NCBI RefSeq assembly: GCF_000092645.1
Contig: NC_014165.1
Coordinates: forward strand, 1,922,001-1,986,000
From: Thermobispora bispora DSM 43833
Lineage (GTDB): Bacteria > Actinomycetota > Actinomycetes > Streptosporangiales > Streptosporangiaceae
Direction of reading: 5' to 3'
DNA length: 64,000 bases
Shown here: piece after piece, positions 42,286 to 53,354 of the stretch
Layout: every line of letters starts with the position of its first letter
How positions within the stretch are numbered: the first letter of the stretch is position 1
The notes under the pieces: generated by a model
Told to the model about the DNA's origin: nothing
The model's input: only the letters and a program-made list of their open reading frames with translations
Databases searched by the model: none
Translations under genes and position numbers: made by a program

Positions 42286-42942
42286 ATGGGCGCGCAGGCC
42301 GTACGGGCGTTCATGAGCATCGGGGAGGTGCTCGCCCAGCTCCAGGGCGAGTTCCCTGACATCACCGTCTCCAAGATCCGGTTCCTCGAGGGCGCCGGGC
42401 TCATCGAGCCGCAGCGCAGCCCGTCCGGGTACCGCCGGTTCACGCACAAGGACGTCGAGCGCCTGCGGTACATCCTCCGGGCGCAGCGCGACCACTACCT
42501 GCCGCTCCGCGTGATCAAGTCACAGCTGGAGCAGCGCGACGCGCTGACCGAGCCCGGCCCGATCCAGGCGCCCCCGGTCAAGATGACCCGGGAGGAGCTG
42601 CTCAAGTCGGCCGGGATCGACGAGGAGCTGCTCGGCGAGATGGAGGCGTACGGCCTGGTCACCCCGGTGGCCGGCCACTACGAGGGCGAGGCGCTCGAGG
42701 TCGCCCGTAAGGTCGCCGCGCTCACCCGGTTCGGGCTGCAGCCGCGGCACCTCAGGGCGATCAAGGTGGTGGTCGAGCGGGAGGCCGCCATGATCCAGCA
42801 CGCGGTGGCGCCGCTCATGCGCCGCCGCAAGCCCGGAGCGATCGCCGAGGCGGACGAGGTGGCACGGGAGATCTCCGGACTTCTCCAGGATTTGCACAAC
42901 TCATTACTGCGTGACGGTGTTCGCGGCGTCCTGGGCAGATGA
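42286..42942 (+). CDS. MerR-family regulator, FtsR/Rv1828-like
   Basis: 218 aa. The N-terminal winged HTH reads MSIGEVLAQLQGEFPDITVSKIRFLEGAGLIEPQRSPSGYRRFTHKDVERL. The long C-terminal domain has no effector-binding Cys cluster. It is the counterpart of Rv1828/FtsR, which in Corynebacterium activates cell-division genes. A strong ribosome site (GAGGAGGGAGGA) precedes ATG 42286. It follows garA by 20 nt, so they are cotranscribed. Confidence 0.88.
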   Translation: MGAQAVRAFMSIGEVLAQLQGEFPDITVSKIRFLEGAGLIEPQRSPSGYRRFTHKDVERLRYILRAQRDHYLPLRVIKSQLEQRDALTEPGPIQAPPVKMTREELLKSAGIDEELLGEMEAYGLVTPVAGHYEGEALEVARKVAALTRFGLQPRHLRAIKVVVEREAAMIQHAVAPLMRRRKPGAIAEADEVAREISGLLQDLHNSLLRDGVRGVLGR

Positions 42943-43017
42943 GGGACGCAATTGCAGCCCTGCGGTGTTACGTTGAATGCCAGGTGATATGCCGTAACGC
43001 TTGAGACGGAGCCGCCC

Positions 43018-43488
43018 GTGTTGCAGATGGAGGTCGTGGGGGTTCGCGTAGAGATGCCCACGAACCAGCCGATCGTCCTCCTGAAGGAGAGGGACGGCGA
43101 TCGGTACCTGCCGATCTGGATCGGCATGACCGAGGCGACCGCGATCGCGCTGGCGCAGGCGGAGGAGCCTCCGCCCCGGCCGCTCACCCACGACTTGTTC
43201 CGGGACGTGCTGAACGCGCTCGGGGTGCAGCTGCAGACGGTCAACATCGTCGCCATCAGGGACGGGATCTTCTTCGCGGATCTCGTCTTCTCCAACGGCG
43301 TCGAGGTGAGCGCCCGGCCGTCGGACTCGATCGCGCTCGCCCTCCGCACCGGCGCGAAGATCTACGCCGCCGAGGAGGTCATCCAGGAGGCTGGGGTGAC
43401 CATGCCGAGCGACCAGGAGGACGAGGTAGCGAAGTTCCGGGAGTTCCTGGACAAAGTCACCCCGGAAGATTTCGGTCGAGCGGGCTGA
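43018..43488 (+). CDS. Bifunctional nuclease family protein (DUF151)
   Basis: 156 aa. Family blocks: MEVVGVRVEMPTNQPIVLLKE, YLPIWIGMTEATAIALA, RPLTHDLFRDVLNALG and RPSDSIALALRTGAKIYAAEEV. Related proteins have DNase/RNase activity in vitro; Rv1829 is the mycobacterial neighbour-equivalent. The in vivo role is unclear. GTG start 43018; the upstream 75 nt include TACGTT and may carry a promoter. Confidence 0.92.
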   Translation: MLQMEVVGVRVEMPTNQPIVLLKERDGDRYLPIWIGMTEATAIALAQAEEPPPRPLTHDLFRDVLNALGVQLQTVNIVAIRDGIFFADLVFSNGVEVSARPSDSIALALRTGAKIYAAEEVIQEAGVTMPSDQEDEVAKFREFLDKVTPEDFGRAG

Positions 43489-43539
43489 CACTTCCGGCGA
43501 TTCGGGAGATTAGCCTTCACGACGCGCCGGACAGGGTCG

Positions 43540-43568
43540 TTGACTGACGATGCGCCCGGTCCTACGGT
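43540..43568 (+). promoter_or_regulatory. Putative promoter of the second MerR gene
   Basis: TTGACT (43540-43545), 17-nt spacer, TACGGT (43563-43568). It is one of the best matches to the housekeeping consensus in the window, 74 nt before the start. Confidence 0.7.
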
Positions 43569-43642
43569 GCAAGGGAAACCACGGTTGTAGTTCACGAACC
43601 CCCAGATCAGACCGTGGGACGAGGGAAAGCCGGAGGTCCGCA

Positions 43643-44263
43643 GTGGCGGTCAGCAGCGGCGAGGGTAAGACGGCCGGCAAGCACGACCCGGTCCGGGAGT
43701 CGGCCCGGGAACGGGCCGGCGAGGAGGGTCTGCTATGCGACGAGCAGCCGGTGACACTGCCCGAGGACATCGGTTACCGCGGCCCCACGGCGTGCGCAGC
43801 GGCGGGGATCACCTACCGGCAGCTCGACTACTGGGCGCGCACCGAGCTGGTGACGCCGACGATAAGGGCGGCGAACGGCTCGGGCACCCACCGGCTCTAC
43901 AGTTTCCGGGACATCGTCGTCCTCAAGGTCGTCAAGCGGCTGCTCGACACGGGGGTGTCCCTGCAGCAGATCCGCACCGCCGTACGGCACCTGCGCGACC
44001 GGGGCGTTCAGGACCTCGCGCAGATCACGCTGATGAGCGACGGGGTCAGCGTCTACGAGTGCACCTCGGCCGACGAGGTGATCGACCTCCTGCAGGGAGG
44101 CCAGGGGGTGTTCGGCATCGCGCTCGGCCGGGTGTGGCGCGAGGTCGAGGGCTCGCTCGCCAAGCTGCCCGGTGAGCGGGCCATCCCCTCCGGCGGCGAG
44201 GCCGAGGCCGACCACCCGGCCGACGAGCTCGCCCGCCGGAGGAGGGCGCGCAAGACCGGGTGA
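43643..44263 (+). CDS. MerR-family regulator, Rv1830-like
   Basis: 206 aa. About 50 polar residues precede the HTH (GYRGPTACAAAGITYRQLDYWARTELVTPTIRAANGSGTHRLYSFRDIVVLKVV). The C-terminal part has LMSDGVSVYECTSADEVIDLLQGGQGVFGIALGRVW and a basic tail. It corresponds to Rv1830 in the mycobacterial order. Start GTG 43643 was chosen for GGAGGT 5 nt upstream. It is the last gene before the glycine riboswitch. Confidence 0.88.
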   Translation: MAVSSGEGKTAGKHDPVRESARERAGEEGLLCDEQPVTLPEDIGYRGPTACAAAGITYRQLDYWARTELVTPTIRAANGSGTHRLYSFRDIVVLKVVKRLLDTGVSLQQIRTAVRHLRDRGVQDLAQITLMSDGVSVYECTSADEVIDLLQGGQGVFGIALGRVWREVEGSLAKLPGERAIPSGGEAEADHPADELARRRRARKTG

Positions 44264-44315
44264 CCGAGGTGTCCGGCACCCGGTTGAGGGTAGAGTGACA
44301 CCGCGCCGGCGACCC

Positions 44316-44506
44316 CGTGCGGGAGAGACCCCTGTTCGGCAGGGGCGCCGAAGGAGCAACCTTCTCCCCGGAATCTCTCAGGCACCCGTACCGCACGGGC
44401 GAGGCAACTCTGAAGAGCAGGCCCACCCGGCAGGGTGCGGCCTCACCGAAGGGGAAAGCCGGGCCCCGGCGGCCCGGTGAAGCTCTCAGGTCGGGCGACA
44501 GAGTGG
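44316..44506 (+). promoter_or_regulatory. Tandem glycine riboswitch
   Basis: Two gcvT-type aptamers. Aptamer 1 is closed by CGTGCGG (44316-44322) and CCGCACG (44391-44397) and contains GGGAGAG, GCCGAAGGAGCAA and TCTCAGGCACCC. Aptamer 2 is closed by ACTCTG (44406-44411) and CAGAGT (44499-44504) and contains ACCGAAGGGGAAAGCC and GCTCTCAGGT. An 8-nt linker joins them, as in cooperative glycine riboswitches. It activates glycine cleavage when glycine is plentiful. TAGAGT at 44291-44296 may be the -10 box. A 6-bp hairpin (44528-44547) lies between aptamer 2 and gcvP. Confidence 0.95.
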
Positions 44507-44585
44507 GGAGACCGCAGCGAGGGCCGTGCCGTGCCACCGGACACGGCGGACGCCATGGTCTCGACCCGCCGAGGAGGCACCTGTC

Positions 44586-47420
<2,835 letters not shown>

Positions 47421-47431
47421 CCCGCCGGCAG

Positions 47432-47458
47432 CCCGCCCGCTCCGGGCGAGCGGGCGGG
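47432..47458 (+). terminator. Hairpin terminator after gcvP
   Basis: 11-bp perfect stem CCCGCCCGCTC / GAGCGGGCGGG with loop CGGGC, starting 12 nt after the gcvP stop. Confidence 0.88.
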
Positions 47459-47853
47459 GCCAGGCCGGGCCCGGGCCGATAGGGGAGCGGCGCGCGTCGC
47501 CGGATGGCCGTGTGGCGGTCGAGCGACCCGGCCCGGTGGCGCCCCGGCGCGCGCCACGCCATCCCCGTCTTGCGCCTTCGACGTGCCACGACGGTGCGTC
47601 CGCGGGCCTCGCCCGGTGGCGCCCGCCGCGCGCCACGGCATCATGCCGCGGCCCGCTCCGGGTGGGCGGACGGGGAGCCCGGGCCGGGGTCCCTGGCCGG
47701 TGGGGGAGCCGCGCGCGGCGGCCCGCAACGGTGCCCGGCCGAAGGCGCGTCGGGAGCCGTGCCGTGCCGGGCGGTTCCGCCACGGCGCGGTACGGAGGCT
47801 CGTTAGGATCCTGATGATCTTCAGGACACGAGCGACCTTTGCGAGGCTCCTCC
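47459..47853. other. Intergenic, GC-rich repeated segments
   Basis: About 400 nt without a convincing gene. It contains repeated words GGCCCGGTGGCGCC / GCCCGGTGGCGCCC (near 47530 and 47610), CGCGCGCCACG twice (near 47550 and 47630) and CCGCTCCGGG twice, as if a roughly 80-nt unit was duplicated and diverged. Function unknown. Confidence 0.45.
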
Positions 47854-48384
47854 ATGACGGCCATCGACTCCGAGCGGCGGATGGGCGAGGCGCGCCGGCT
47901 CGCCGAGCACGGTGACCTGGAGGCCGCCGCGGCGATCCTGGCGGAGATCGCGGCGGACGAGAGCGCGGCGGACCGGGAGGAGGCCGCGCTCGGGCTCTCC
48001 GTCCTCGCCGAGCGCATGGCCGAGCGGGCCCTGGAGGAGGGAGACCCGGAGCGGGCGGCGGACGTGCTGCGCGCGGCCCTGGCGGTGGAGTCCGTGGCCG
48101 ACCGGGCGCGGCTGCGCGTCCTGCTCGGCATCGCCCACCTGGAGCTCGCCTGCCGCGAGTTCGCCGGCGCCTTACCGGACGGCGGCGGGGGAGAAGGCGA
48201 CGCCGAGACCGGTGCGCTCGCCATCGAGCTGCTCGCCCGGACCCTGCCGCTGCGGGGCCGGGACGCCGACGCCGCCGCCGTCTGGCGGTACGGGCTCGGC
48301 CACCCCGATCCCGAGCTCGCCGCTCAGGTACGGCTCCGCCTCGGCCGGGACGTCCGCCCGATGGTCGAGGTGGGCGAGGACTGA
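47854..48384 (+). CDS. Helical, TPR-like protein of unknown function
   Basis: 176 aa, almost wholly helical and Ala/Glu/Arg-rich. Repeating pairs (MGEARRLAEHGDLEAAAAILAEIA, MAERALEEGDPERAADVLRAALA, AIELLARTLPLRGRDADAAAVWRYGL) resemble tetratricopeptide units. A Gly/Glu loop lies near residue 117. Start ATG 47854 follows GAGG by 8 nt. Probably a cytoplasmic interaction module; partner unknown. Confidence 0.75.
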   Translation: MTAIDSERRMGEARRLAEHGDLEAAAAILAEIAADESAADREEAALGLSVLAERMAERALEEGDPERAADVLRAALAVESVADRARLRVLLGIAHLELACREFAGALPDGGGGEGDAETGALAIELLARTLPLRGRDADAAAVWRYGLGHPDPELAAQVRLRLGRDVRPMVEVGED

Positions 48385-48407
48385 GCGGCGCCGTACGGCG
48401 CGGGCGG

Positions 48408-48839
48408 TCAGCGGCGGCGCCGCCCGAGCGCGTTGGCGACGTTGATCGCGATGATGCCGGCCCAGGCGGCGAACATCCCGAGCGGGCCCGCGGTCTCGGC
48501 CGCGATCGCGGTGAGCGGGACCGCGATGCCGAGCGATCCCAGGGCGAGGATCAACCCGCCGCCGTCCTTCGACCGCTTCGGCCCGCCCTGCGCCTCGAGC
48601 TGCGCGGCGACCTCCTGGCGCACCCGTTCGGTGATCTGTGCGTCGATCTTGTCGAGGAAGGAGGCGACCAGGGCGTCGTCGTACTCGGGCCCGAGCTCGC
48701 GGCGGGCGCCGATGACGGCCTCGAGATCCTGCCGCTGCGCCGGGGTCAGCGGGGACCGCGGCGCCGCCGAGGACAGCGGATCATATGAGGCCGCCGGGGT
48801 GGCCGGTTCGGGTGATGAAGTCTCCGTCACGAGAGCCAT
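48408..48839 (-). CDS. Small membrane protein of unknown function
   Basis: 143 aa. N-terminal 40 residues are Ser/Pro/Thr-rich, then a charged helix (LTPAQRQDLEAVIGARRELGPEYDDALVASFLDKIDAQITERVRQEVAAQL, given in pieces) with a coiled-coil look, then two hydrophobic segments (LILALGSLGIAVPLTAIAAE and GMFAAWAGIIAINVANALG) and a final RRRR. Common in actinobacteria in my recollection; no known role. Start ATG 48839. It converges with the TPR-like gene. Confidence 0.78.
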   Translation of the reverse strand: MALVTETSSPEPATPAASYDPLSSAAPRSPLTPAQRQDLEAVIGARRELGPEYDDALVASFLDKIDAQITERVRQEVAAQLEAQGGPKRSKDGGGLILALGSLGIAVPLTAIAAETAGPLGMFAAWAGIIAINVANALGRRRR

Positions 48840-48989
48840 TCTCGCCCATGCCCCACCCGGGTTGTTATCCCCCGTCAGGCGGACCGGCATCCGCACGGAG
48901 GAGGAGCCGGGCCCGCCCCCGAGGCGGACTAGCGCGGCCGGGAGCCCGCTCGCCGGAGACACCTCGCCTGGTCCGCCGTGCCGAGAGCC

Positions 48990-49031
48990 CTCGTGGTGAG
49001 CGGGCCGTCGTGCCTCGTGGTGAGCGGGCCG
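48990..49031. repeat. Direct repeat, two 18-nt copies
   Basis: CTCGTGGTGAGCGGGCCG occurs exactly at 48990-49007 and 49014-49031, a 24-nt period, 33-74 nt before the start of the alpha/beta hydrolase gene. It is positioned where a regulator could bind. Confidence 0.6.
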
Positions 49032-49063
49032 CCGCACCGGCCGGTCGTCGGTACGGTCGTGGC

Positions 49064-49663
49064 ATGGAGATCGCGACCCCGCATGGCCCGGCGCTCGCCG
49101 AGGTGGACGAGCCGGCCGAGCCCCGGTTCCTCCTGGTGCTCACCCACGGTGCGATGGGCGGCATCGACTCGCCCGACCTGCTCGCGGTCCGGGACGCCGT
49201 GCTCGGCTCCGGCGGCGCGGTGGCCCGGGTCGTCCAGCCGTTCCGGCTCCGCGGCGCCCGCGCGCCCGGGTCGGCGGCGAAACAGGACGAGGCCTGGGTC
49301 GCGATCGTCGAGGCGCTGCGGCGGCGCCACCCCGGCCTGCCGCTCGTCCAGGGCGGCCGGAGCAACGGCGCGCGGGTGGCCTGCCGTACCGCCTGCGCGG
49401 CCGGGGCGGCCGCCGTGATCGCGCTCGCGTTCCCGCTCCACCCTCCGGGCAGGCCGGAGCGCTCGCGCGCGGACGAGCTGCGGAGCGCGGGATGCCCGGT
49501 CCTCGCGATCTCCGGAGGGCGGGACCCGTTCGGCATACCGGACGAGGCGGACGTCACCCGCCTGGTGGTCCTGCCCGGGGAGGGCCACGATCTGTCGAAG
49601 GACCCGGCCCGGGCCGGGGCCGAGGCGGCCCGCTGGCTGGCGGAGCGGATCCCGGCGGGCTGA
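49064..49663 (+). CDS. Alpha/beta-hydrolase family protein (KANL3/Tex30-like)
   Basis: 199 aa small hydrolase: THGAMGGIDSPDL (oxyanion region, about 24-36), nucleophile region QGGRSNGARVACR (Ser about 100), GCPVLAISGGRDPFG (acid Asp about 159) and GEGHDL (His about 177). The elbow GGRSNGAR is the form typical of this subfamily. Substrate unknown. ATG 49064 lies 6 nt after TACGGT (49052-49057), another likely leaderless start. Confidence 0.85.
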   Translation: MEIATPHGPALAEVDEPAEPRFLLVLTHGAMGGIDSPDLLAVRDAVLGSGGAVARVVQPFRLRGARAPGSAAKQDEAWVAIVEALRRRHPGLPLVQGGRSNGARVACRTACAAGAAAVIALAFPLHPPGRPERSRADELRSAGCPVLAISGGRDPFGIPDEADVTRLVVLPGEGHDLSKDPARAGAEAARWLAERIPAG

Positions 49664-49668
49664 GCCGG

Positions 49669-49697
49669 GGCGCGCCGCGGCGTGACGCGGGCGCGCC
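49669..49697. terminator. Hairpin between convergent genes
   Basis: Two copies of self-complementary GGCGCGCC (49669-49676 and 49690-49697) plus inner GCG/CGC form a stem with a 1-nt bulge, between the hydrolase and DUF5999 genes. Confidence 0.6.
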
Positions 49698-49703
49698 GGG
49701 ACG

Positions 49704-49904
49704 CTACGCCGCGCCGACCGCGACGTCGGTCGGCCGGTGCGGGGCGATGACCCCGCCGTCGGGCAGCAGCTCCCCGGTGTCCTCGAAGAGCACGACGCCG
49801 TTGCAGAGCAGGCTCCACCCCTGCTCGGGGTGGGCCGCGATCACGCGGGCGGCTTCGCGGTCGGGCGCGTCCGCGCCGGGACAGGGCGGGTCATGGGGAC
49901 ACAT
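49704..49904 (-). CDS. DUF5999-type small protein
   Basis: 66 aa. MCPHDPPCPGADAPDREAAR at the N-terminus and EQGWSLLCNGVVLFEDTGEL in the middle, then LPDGGVIAPHRP. This is a short Cys-containing family widespread in Streptomyces and relatives. Role unknown. Start ATG 49904; the open frame upstream has no supporting similarity. No clear ribosome site. Confidence 0.85.
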   Translation of the reverse strand: MCPHDPPCPGADAPDREAARVIAAHPEQGWSLLCNGVVLFEDTGELLPDGGVIAPHRPTDVAVGAA

Positions 49905-50089
49905 CGCCGACGCTCCGTTCGGGGTCGAGGTGGTGGTGAACGGATGTCCATGGATCGGCAGGCTCGTCCCGCGGCGGAGGACATCGGCCGGGAGGCGGCC
50001 TGCGGAGCGGAGATGACGGACACCAGTCTGCTCCCCGCCGCCCGGGGCACGACATAGCCCTTTCGGGCGGTTTCCGCAGATCAGGAGGG

Positions 50090-50689
50090 CTATGGGCGGG
50101 TACCGGACCCGTCCCGGGCCCAGCCGGAGATGCCGGCGATGAGCGCGTCGAGCCCTTCGGCGAACTCCCGCTCGCCCTCGGCCGTCCGGACCTCGCGGAC
50201 CTCCGCGTCCGGGTCGGCCCAGCCGGACCGCTGGAGCTCCACGGCGACGCTGCCGTAGACGTACGCGAGCAGCGCCCGGACGGCCGCCGGCGCGGCGTCG
50301 CCGAGCCCCGCCTCCCGGAGCTGCTCGGTCTGCTCGGTGAGCGAGGCGAGCGCGGCGCCCTTGGGCGGCCGGGTGAGGGCGAGGGAGAGCACGCCCGGGT
50401 GCTCGAGCAGCGCGGCGCGGCGCGCCCGGGCCCAGGCGCGGGCGATGTCCTGCCACCCGGCGGCCGGGCCGGGGTCGACGTGCACGGCGGTGACGTGCTC
50501 GGCGAGCGCGTCGAACAGCGCCTCCTTGCCCCGGGGGAGGTGGTGGTAGATGGCCATCGCCTCCACCTGCAGGGCGTCGCCGAGCTTGCGCATGGTGAGG
50601 CGGCGCAGGCCCTCGGCGTCCGCCAGGTGCAGGGCGGCCTCGATGATCCGTTCGCGGGACAGTGGCACGGGGGGTCGCTTGGCGGGCAT
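50090..50689 (-). CDS. TetR-family regulator with TetR_C-type ligand domain
   Basis: 199 aa. HTH about residues 10-56 (SRERIIEAALHLADAEGLRRLTMRKLGDALQVEAMAIYHHLPRGKEALFDAL); the MAIYHHL form is typical of the tetracycline-repressor branch. Start ATG 50689 is preceded by a GGGTGGCGGC stretch. A palindrome TTAC-TTT-GTAA lies 24 nt upstream, probably its own operator. The DUF5999 gene is downstream. Which gene besides itself it controls is not evident. Confidence 0.9.
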   Translation of the reverse strand: MPAKRPPVPLSRERIIEAALHLADAEGLRRLTMRKLGDALQVEAMAIYHHLPRGKEALFDALAEHVTAVHVDPGPAAGWQDIARAWARARRAALLEHPGVLSLALTRPPKGAALASLTEQTEQLREAGLGDAAPAAVRALLAYVYGSVAVELQRSGWADPDAEVREVRTAEGEREFAEGLDALIAGISGWARDGSGTRP

Positions 50690-50712
50690 GCCGCCACCCT
50701 GCCACACGGTAC

Positions 50713-50728
50713 CTTACTTTGTAAAGGC
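50713..50728. promoter_or_regulatory. Candidate operator of the TetR regulator
   Basis: CCTTACTTTGTAAAGG: inverted CCTTAC / GTAA(A)GG in an AT-rich patch between the TetR start and the divergent 132-aa protein gene. Form and position fit an autoregulatory site. Confidence 0.6.
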
Positions 50729-50825
50729 GTCGGCCGTGCGCCGGTGCTCCCCACCGCCCTCGTCACGCCGTCCTCCGGGCAGCGCGTACGCTTATGGCGA
50801 CGGTTGCCGGAACTGGAGGGCTGAG

Positions 50826-51224
50826 ATGGCGTATTTCCGGCCACGGGTGAGCCGCGAGGCCGAGGTGCGGTACCACGCCGACCGGGAGATCGCGAAGAAC
50901 GTCCCGGATCTGCTCCGGAAGGCGGTGGAGGCCGAGCGGCGCCTGGTGGACCTGCGCACCTCCGGCGCGCCCCTGGAGCAGGTGCGAGAGGCCGCGCTCG
51001 AGTACGATCGCGCCCTCGCCGACGCCCTGCGCGCCGCGGAGGCCGCGCAGCGCGCCGCGGCCGGGGTGAAGGCGTACGACAGCCGGATCGCCCGGCGGAA
51101 GGCGAAGTCCACCCCGGAGGGGGCGTTCTGGGCGGCCGAGGTGCACCGCCTGCGCACGCTGCGGGAGGCGCACCGGCTCAACGGCATCCCGCGGGTGCCG
51201 CGCCACGTCCCCAGCGCCCGCTAG
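50826..51224 (+). CDS. Hypothetical coiled-coil protein
   Basis: 132 aa, charged and helical. MAYFRPRVSREAEVRYHADREIAKN is followed by a long probable coiled coil (RKAVEAERRLVDLRTSGAPLEQVREAALEYDRALADALRAAEAAQRAAAGV, about 33-83) and a basic C-terminus. Not recognised. ATG 50826 has GGAGGGC 6 nt upstream. Divergent from the TetR gene, so it is one candidate target. Confidence 0.72.
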   Translation: MAYFRPRVSREAEVRYHADREIAKNVPDLLRKAVEAERRLVDLRTSGAPLEQVREAALEYDRALADALRAAEAAQRAAAGVKAYDSRIARRKAKSTPEGAFWAAEVHRLRTLREAHRLNGIPRVPRHVPSAR

Positions 51225-51314
51225 GGGCCGGTCCTCCGGCCGCGGGCCCGGCGGGCGCACGCGCCGCCGTACGCCCGGGCCGGGTGGCGGACGCGCGGCC
51301 CCGGAGACGGCGAC

Positions 51315-51338
51315 GGCCCGCGCCGGTGGGCGCGGGCC
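51315..51338. terminator. Hairpin between convergent genes
   Basis: 10-bp stem GGCCCGCGCC / GGCGCGGGCC, loop GGTG, between the coiled-coil protein and the sigma factor gene. Confidence 0.82.
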
Positions 51339-51431
51339 GGATCAGGCGATCTCGCGATGGCCGGCTCTAGGCCGCGCAGCTCGCTCGCCCAAGGAACGCA
51401 GGGTCGCCGCGCCACGGCGCGCGGCCGCGGC

Positions 51432-52868
51432 TCAGCAGGCCCAGTCCATGAGCGGCCGGGCGTTGCTGGGGTGGCGGAGCTTGGAGAGCGACTCCTTCTC
51501 GAGCTGGCGGATCCGCTCCCGGGTCAGCCCGAGCCGCTTGCCGATCTCGTCGAGGGTGTGCGGCTTGCCGTCCACCAGCCCGAAGCGCAGGCTCATGATC
51601 TTCGCCTCGCGCGGGGACAGGTTGTCGAGCATCCCCTTGAGCTGCTCCGCGAGGAGCTGCCGGTCGACGATCTCGGACGCCTCGAGCGAGTCCACGTCCT
51701 CGATCAGGTCGCCGATGCAGGTCTCCCCGTCCTCGCCGATCGTGGAGTCGAGGCTGATCGGCTGCCGGCTCGTCCGGAGCAGCTCCTCGATCTGGTCCGG
51801 CGTCTTGTCCAGCTCGACGGCCAGCTCCTCGGGGGTGGGCTCCCGGCCGAGCCGCTGGTGCATGTCCCGCTCTACCCGCGACAGCTTGGAGAGCATCTCC
51901 AGCACGTGCACGGGCAGCCGGATCGTGCGGGCCGAGTCGGCGAAGCCGCGCTGGATGGCCTGGCGGATCCACCACATGGCGTAGGTGGAGAACTTGTACC
52001 CCTTGGTGTAGTCGAACTTCTCCACCGCGCGGATCAGGCCGAGGTTGCCCTCCTGCACGACGTCGAGCAGGGACATGCCGCGGTCGGTGTACTTCTTGGC
52101 CACCGACACGACCAGCCGGAGGTTCGCCTCGAGCATGTGATCCTTGGCCCGCTTGCCGTCCTCGATGACCCACTCCAGGTCCTCGCGGAAGCCCGGCGGG
52201 AGCTTCTCACCGCTCTCCAGCGCCTGCTTGAGCTTGTACTCCGCGTACAGCCCGGCCTCGATGCGCTTGGCGAGCTCCACCTCCTGGGCGGCGGTGAGCA
52301 GGGTCCGGCGGCCGATCGACTTCAGGTACGTGTGCACCGAGTCGCCGAGCACCGACGAGGTGTCGTCGAGGTCCGCGGTCCCGCCGTCGGCGAGGTCGGC
52401 GTCCGTGATCTCGGCGTCCCGGATGTCGAGGTCCTCCGGCGCGAGGTCGTCGAGGTCCGGCTCGGCCACCTCGGCCGCACCCGCCGCGGCGGCCTCCTCG
52501 GCGTCCTTGCGGCGCCTCCGGCTCCCCGCCGTGGCCTTCGTGCGCGAGGCGGCCCGCCCGCCGGACCGGCCGGCGCGCTTCCGCTCCGCACCGGCGCGGC
52601 CGGTACGGCCGGCCGCCGTGAGGTCCGCCACGTGCTCGGGACCCGCCTCACCGCCCGCGGCCGCGTCCTCGGCGAGCTGCACCCCGGCTTCGGCGAGCTC
52701 GTGCAGGATCGAGCGCCCCTCGGCAGGGCTCACCCCCGCCTTGGCGAAGGCCGCACGCAGCTCCGACAGGGAAAGCCGGCCCTGCGCACGCCCCCGCTCC
52801 AGCAGTTCGTCGAGGGGCGTCGGGGTCGCCTGGCGCTCGGGCGAAGCCGCCATGGCGGTGCGGGGCAT
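51432..52868 (-). CDS. RNA polymerase sigma-70 factor, HrdB-like
   Basis: 478 aa. A region-1.1-like N-terminus ([27 protein letters not shown]) and a long charged linker (about 70-150) are followed by region 1.2, region 2 ([61 protein letters not shown]), region 3 and region 4 ([29 protein letters not shown]). The size and N-terminus look like a principal factor, but the C-terminus ends [10 protein letters not shown], not the RSQ.LRDYLD ending of Streptomyces HrdB. It may be the principal or a second group 1/2 factor. GGAGGAGG precedes ATG 52868. Confidence 0.92.
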   Translation of the reverse strand: MPRTAMAASPERQATPTPLDELLERGRAQGRLSLSELRAAFAKAGVSPAEGRSILHELAEAGVQLAEDAAAGGEAGPEHVADLTAAGRTGRAGAERKRAGRSGGRAASRTKATAGSRRRRKDAEEAAAAGAAEVAEPDLDDLAPEDLDIRDAEITDADLADGGTADLDDTSSVLGDSVHTYLKSIGRRTLLTAAQEVELAKRIEAGLYAEYKLKQALESGEKLPPGFREDLEWVIEDGKRAKDHMLEANLRLVVSVAKKYTDRGMSLLDVVQEGNLGLIRAVEKFDYTKGYKFSTYAMWWIRQAIQRGFADSARTIRLPVHVLEMLSKLSRVERDMHQRLGREPTPEELAVELDKTPDQIEELLRTSRQPISLDSTIGEDGETCIGDLIEDVDSLEASEIVDRQLLAEQLKGMLDNLSPREAKIMSLRFGLVDGKPHTLDEIGKRLGLTRERIRQLEKESLSKLRHPSNARPLMDWAC

Positions 52869-53003
52869 GGGGAACCTCCTCCAAGGCGGAGTCAGTGACG
52901 TGCGGATCGTTCAGGGGTGCGTTGCTCCGGCGGCGCGCACCGCTATCAATAACGCCCTCACGTCCAGTTTGTTCCCTCTGCCCGTTCTGCTGGGCGGCGC
53001 TGG

Positions 53004-53354
53004 TCACTCGCGGGGGGCGATGGTGATGGTCACCCGGGGGTCCTCGGTCCGCGGGCGATCCGCGCCCCCGCGGTCCGTCTCCAGGCCGGAGGTCAGCTCA
53101 TCCACCCACCGCTCCACCTCGGAGAGGTCCGCGACGAAATCGCTCGGCGGCGCGGTGGGCGGCTTGACGCCGCGGTCGCCGGGGGACGCGGCCGGCACGT
53201 CGTCCTCGACCTCGCGCGGGATGTGGACCTCCACCCGGCGGGCGTCCTCCCCCTGGAGCCGGTTCGCCGCGGCGGCCACCGTCACGGAGACTCCCCCCAC
53301 GACGACGGCGGCCACGACGCCCGCGGAGACGAGCCTCTTCCGGGTCTGATTCAT
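53004..53354 (-). CDS. Small membrane-anchored or secreted protein
   Basis: 116 aa. Basic start (MNQTRKR), one hydrophobic segment (LVSAGVVAAVVVGGVSVTVAAA, residues 8-29), then a polar Asp/Glu/Pro-rich extracytoplasmic part with VADLSEVERWVDELTSGL. Not recognised. Its ATG overlaps the menE stop by 4 nt, so it is expressed with menE, but no link to menaquinone is known. Confidence 0.75.
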   Translation of the reverse strand: MNQTRKRLVSAGVVAAVVVGGVSVTVAAAANRLQGEDARRVEVHIPREVEDDVPAASPGDRGVKPPTAPPSDFVADLSEVERWVDELTSGLETDRGGADRPRTEDPRVTITIAPRE

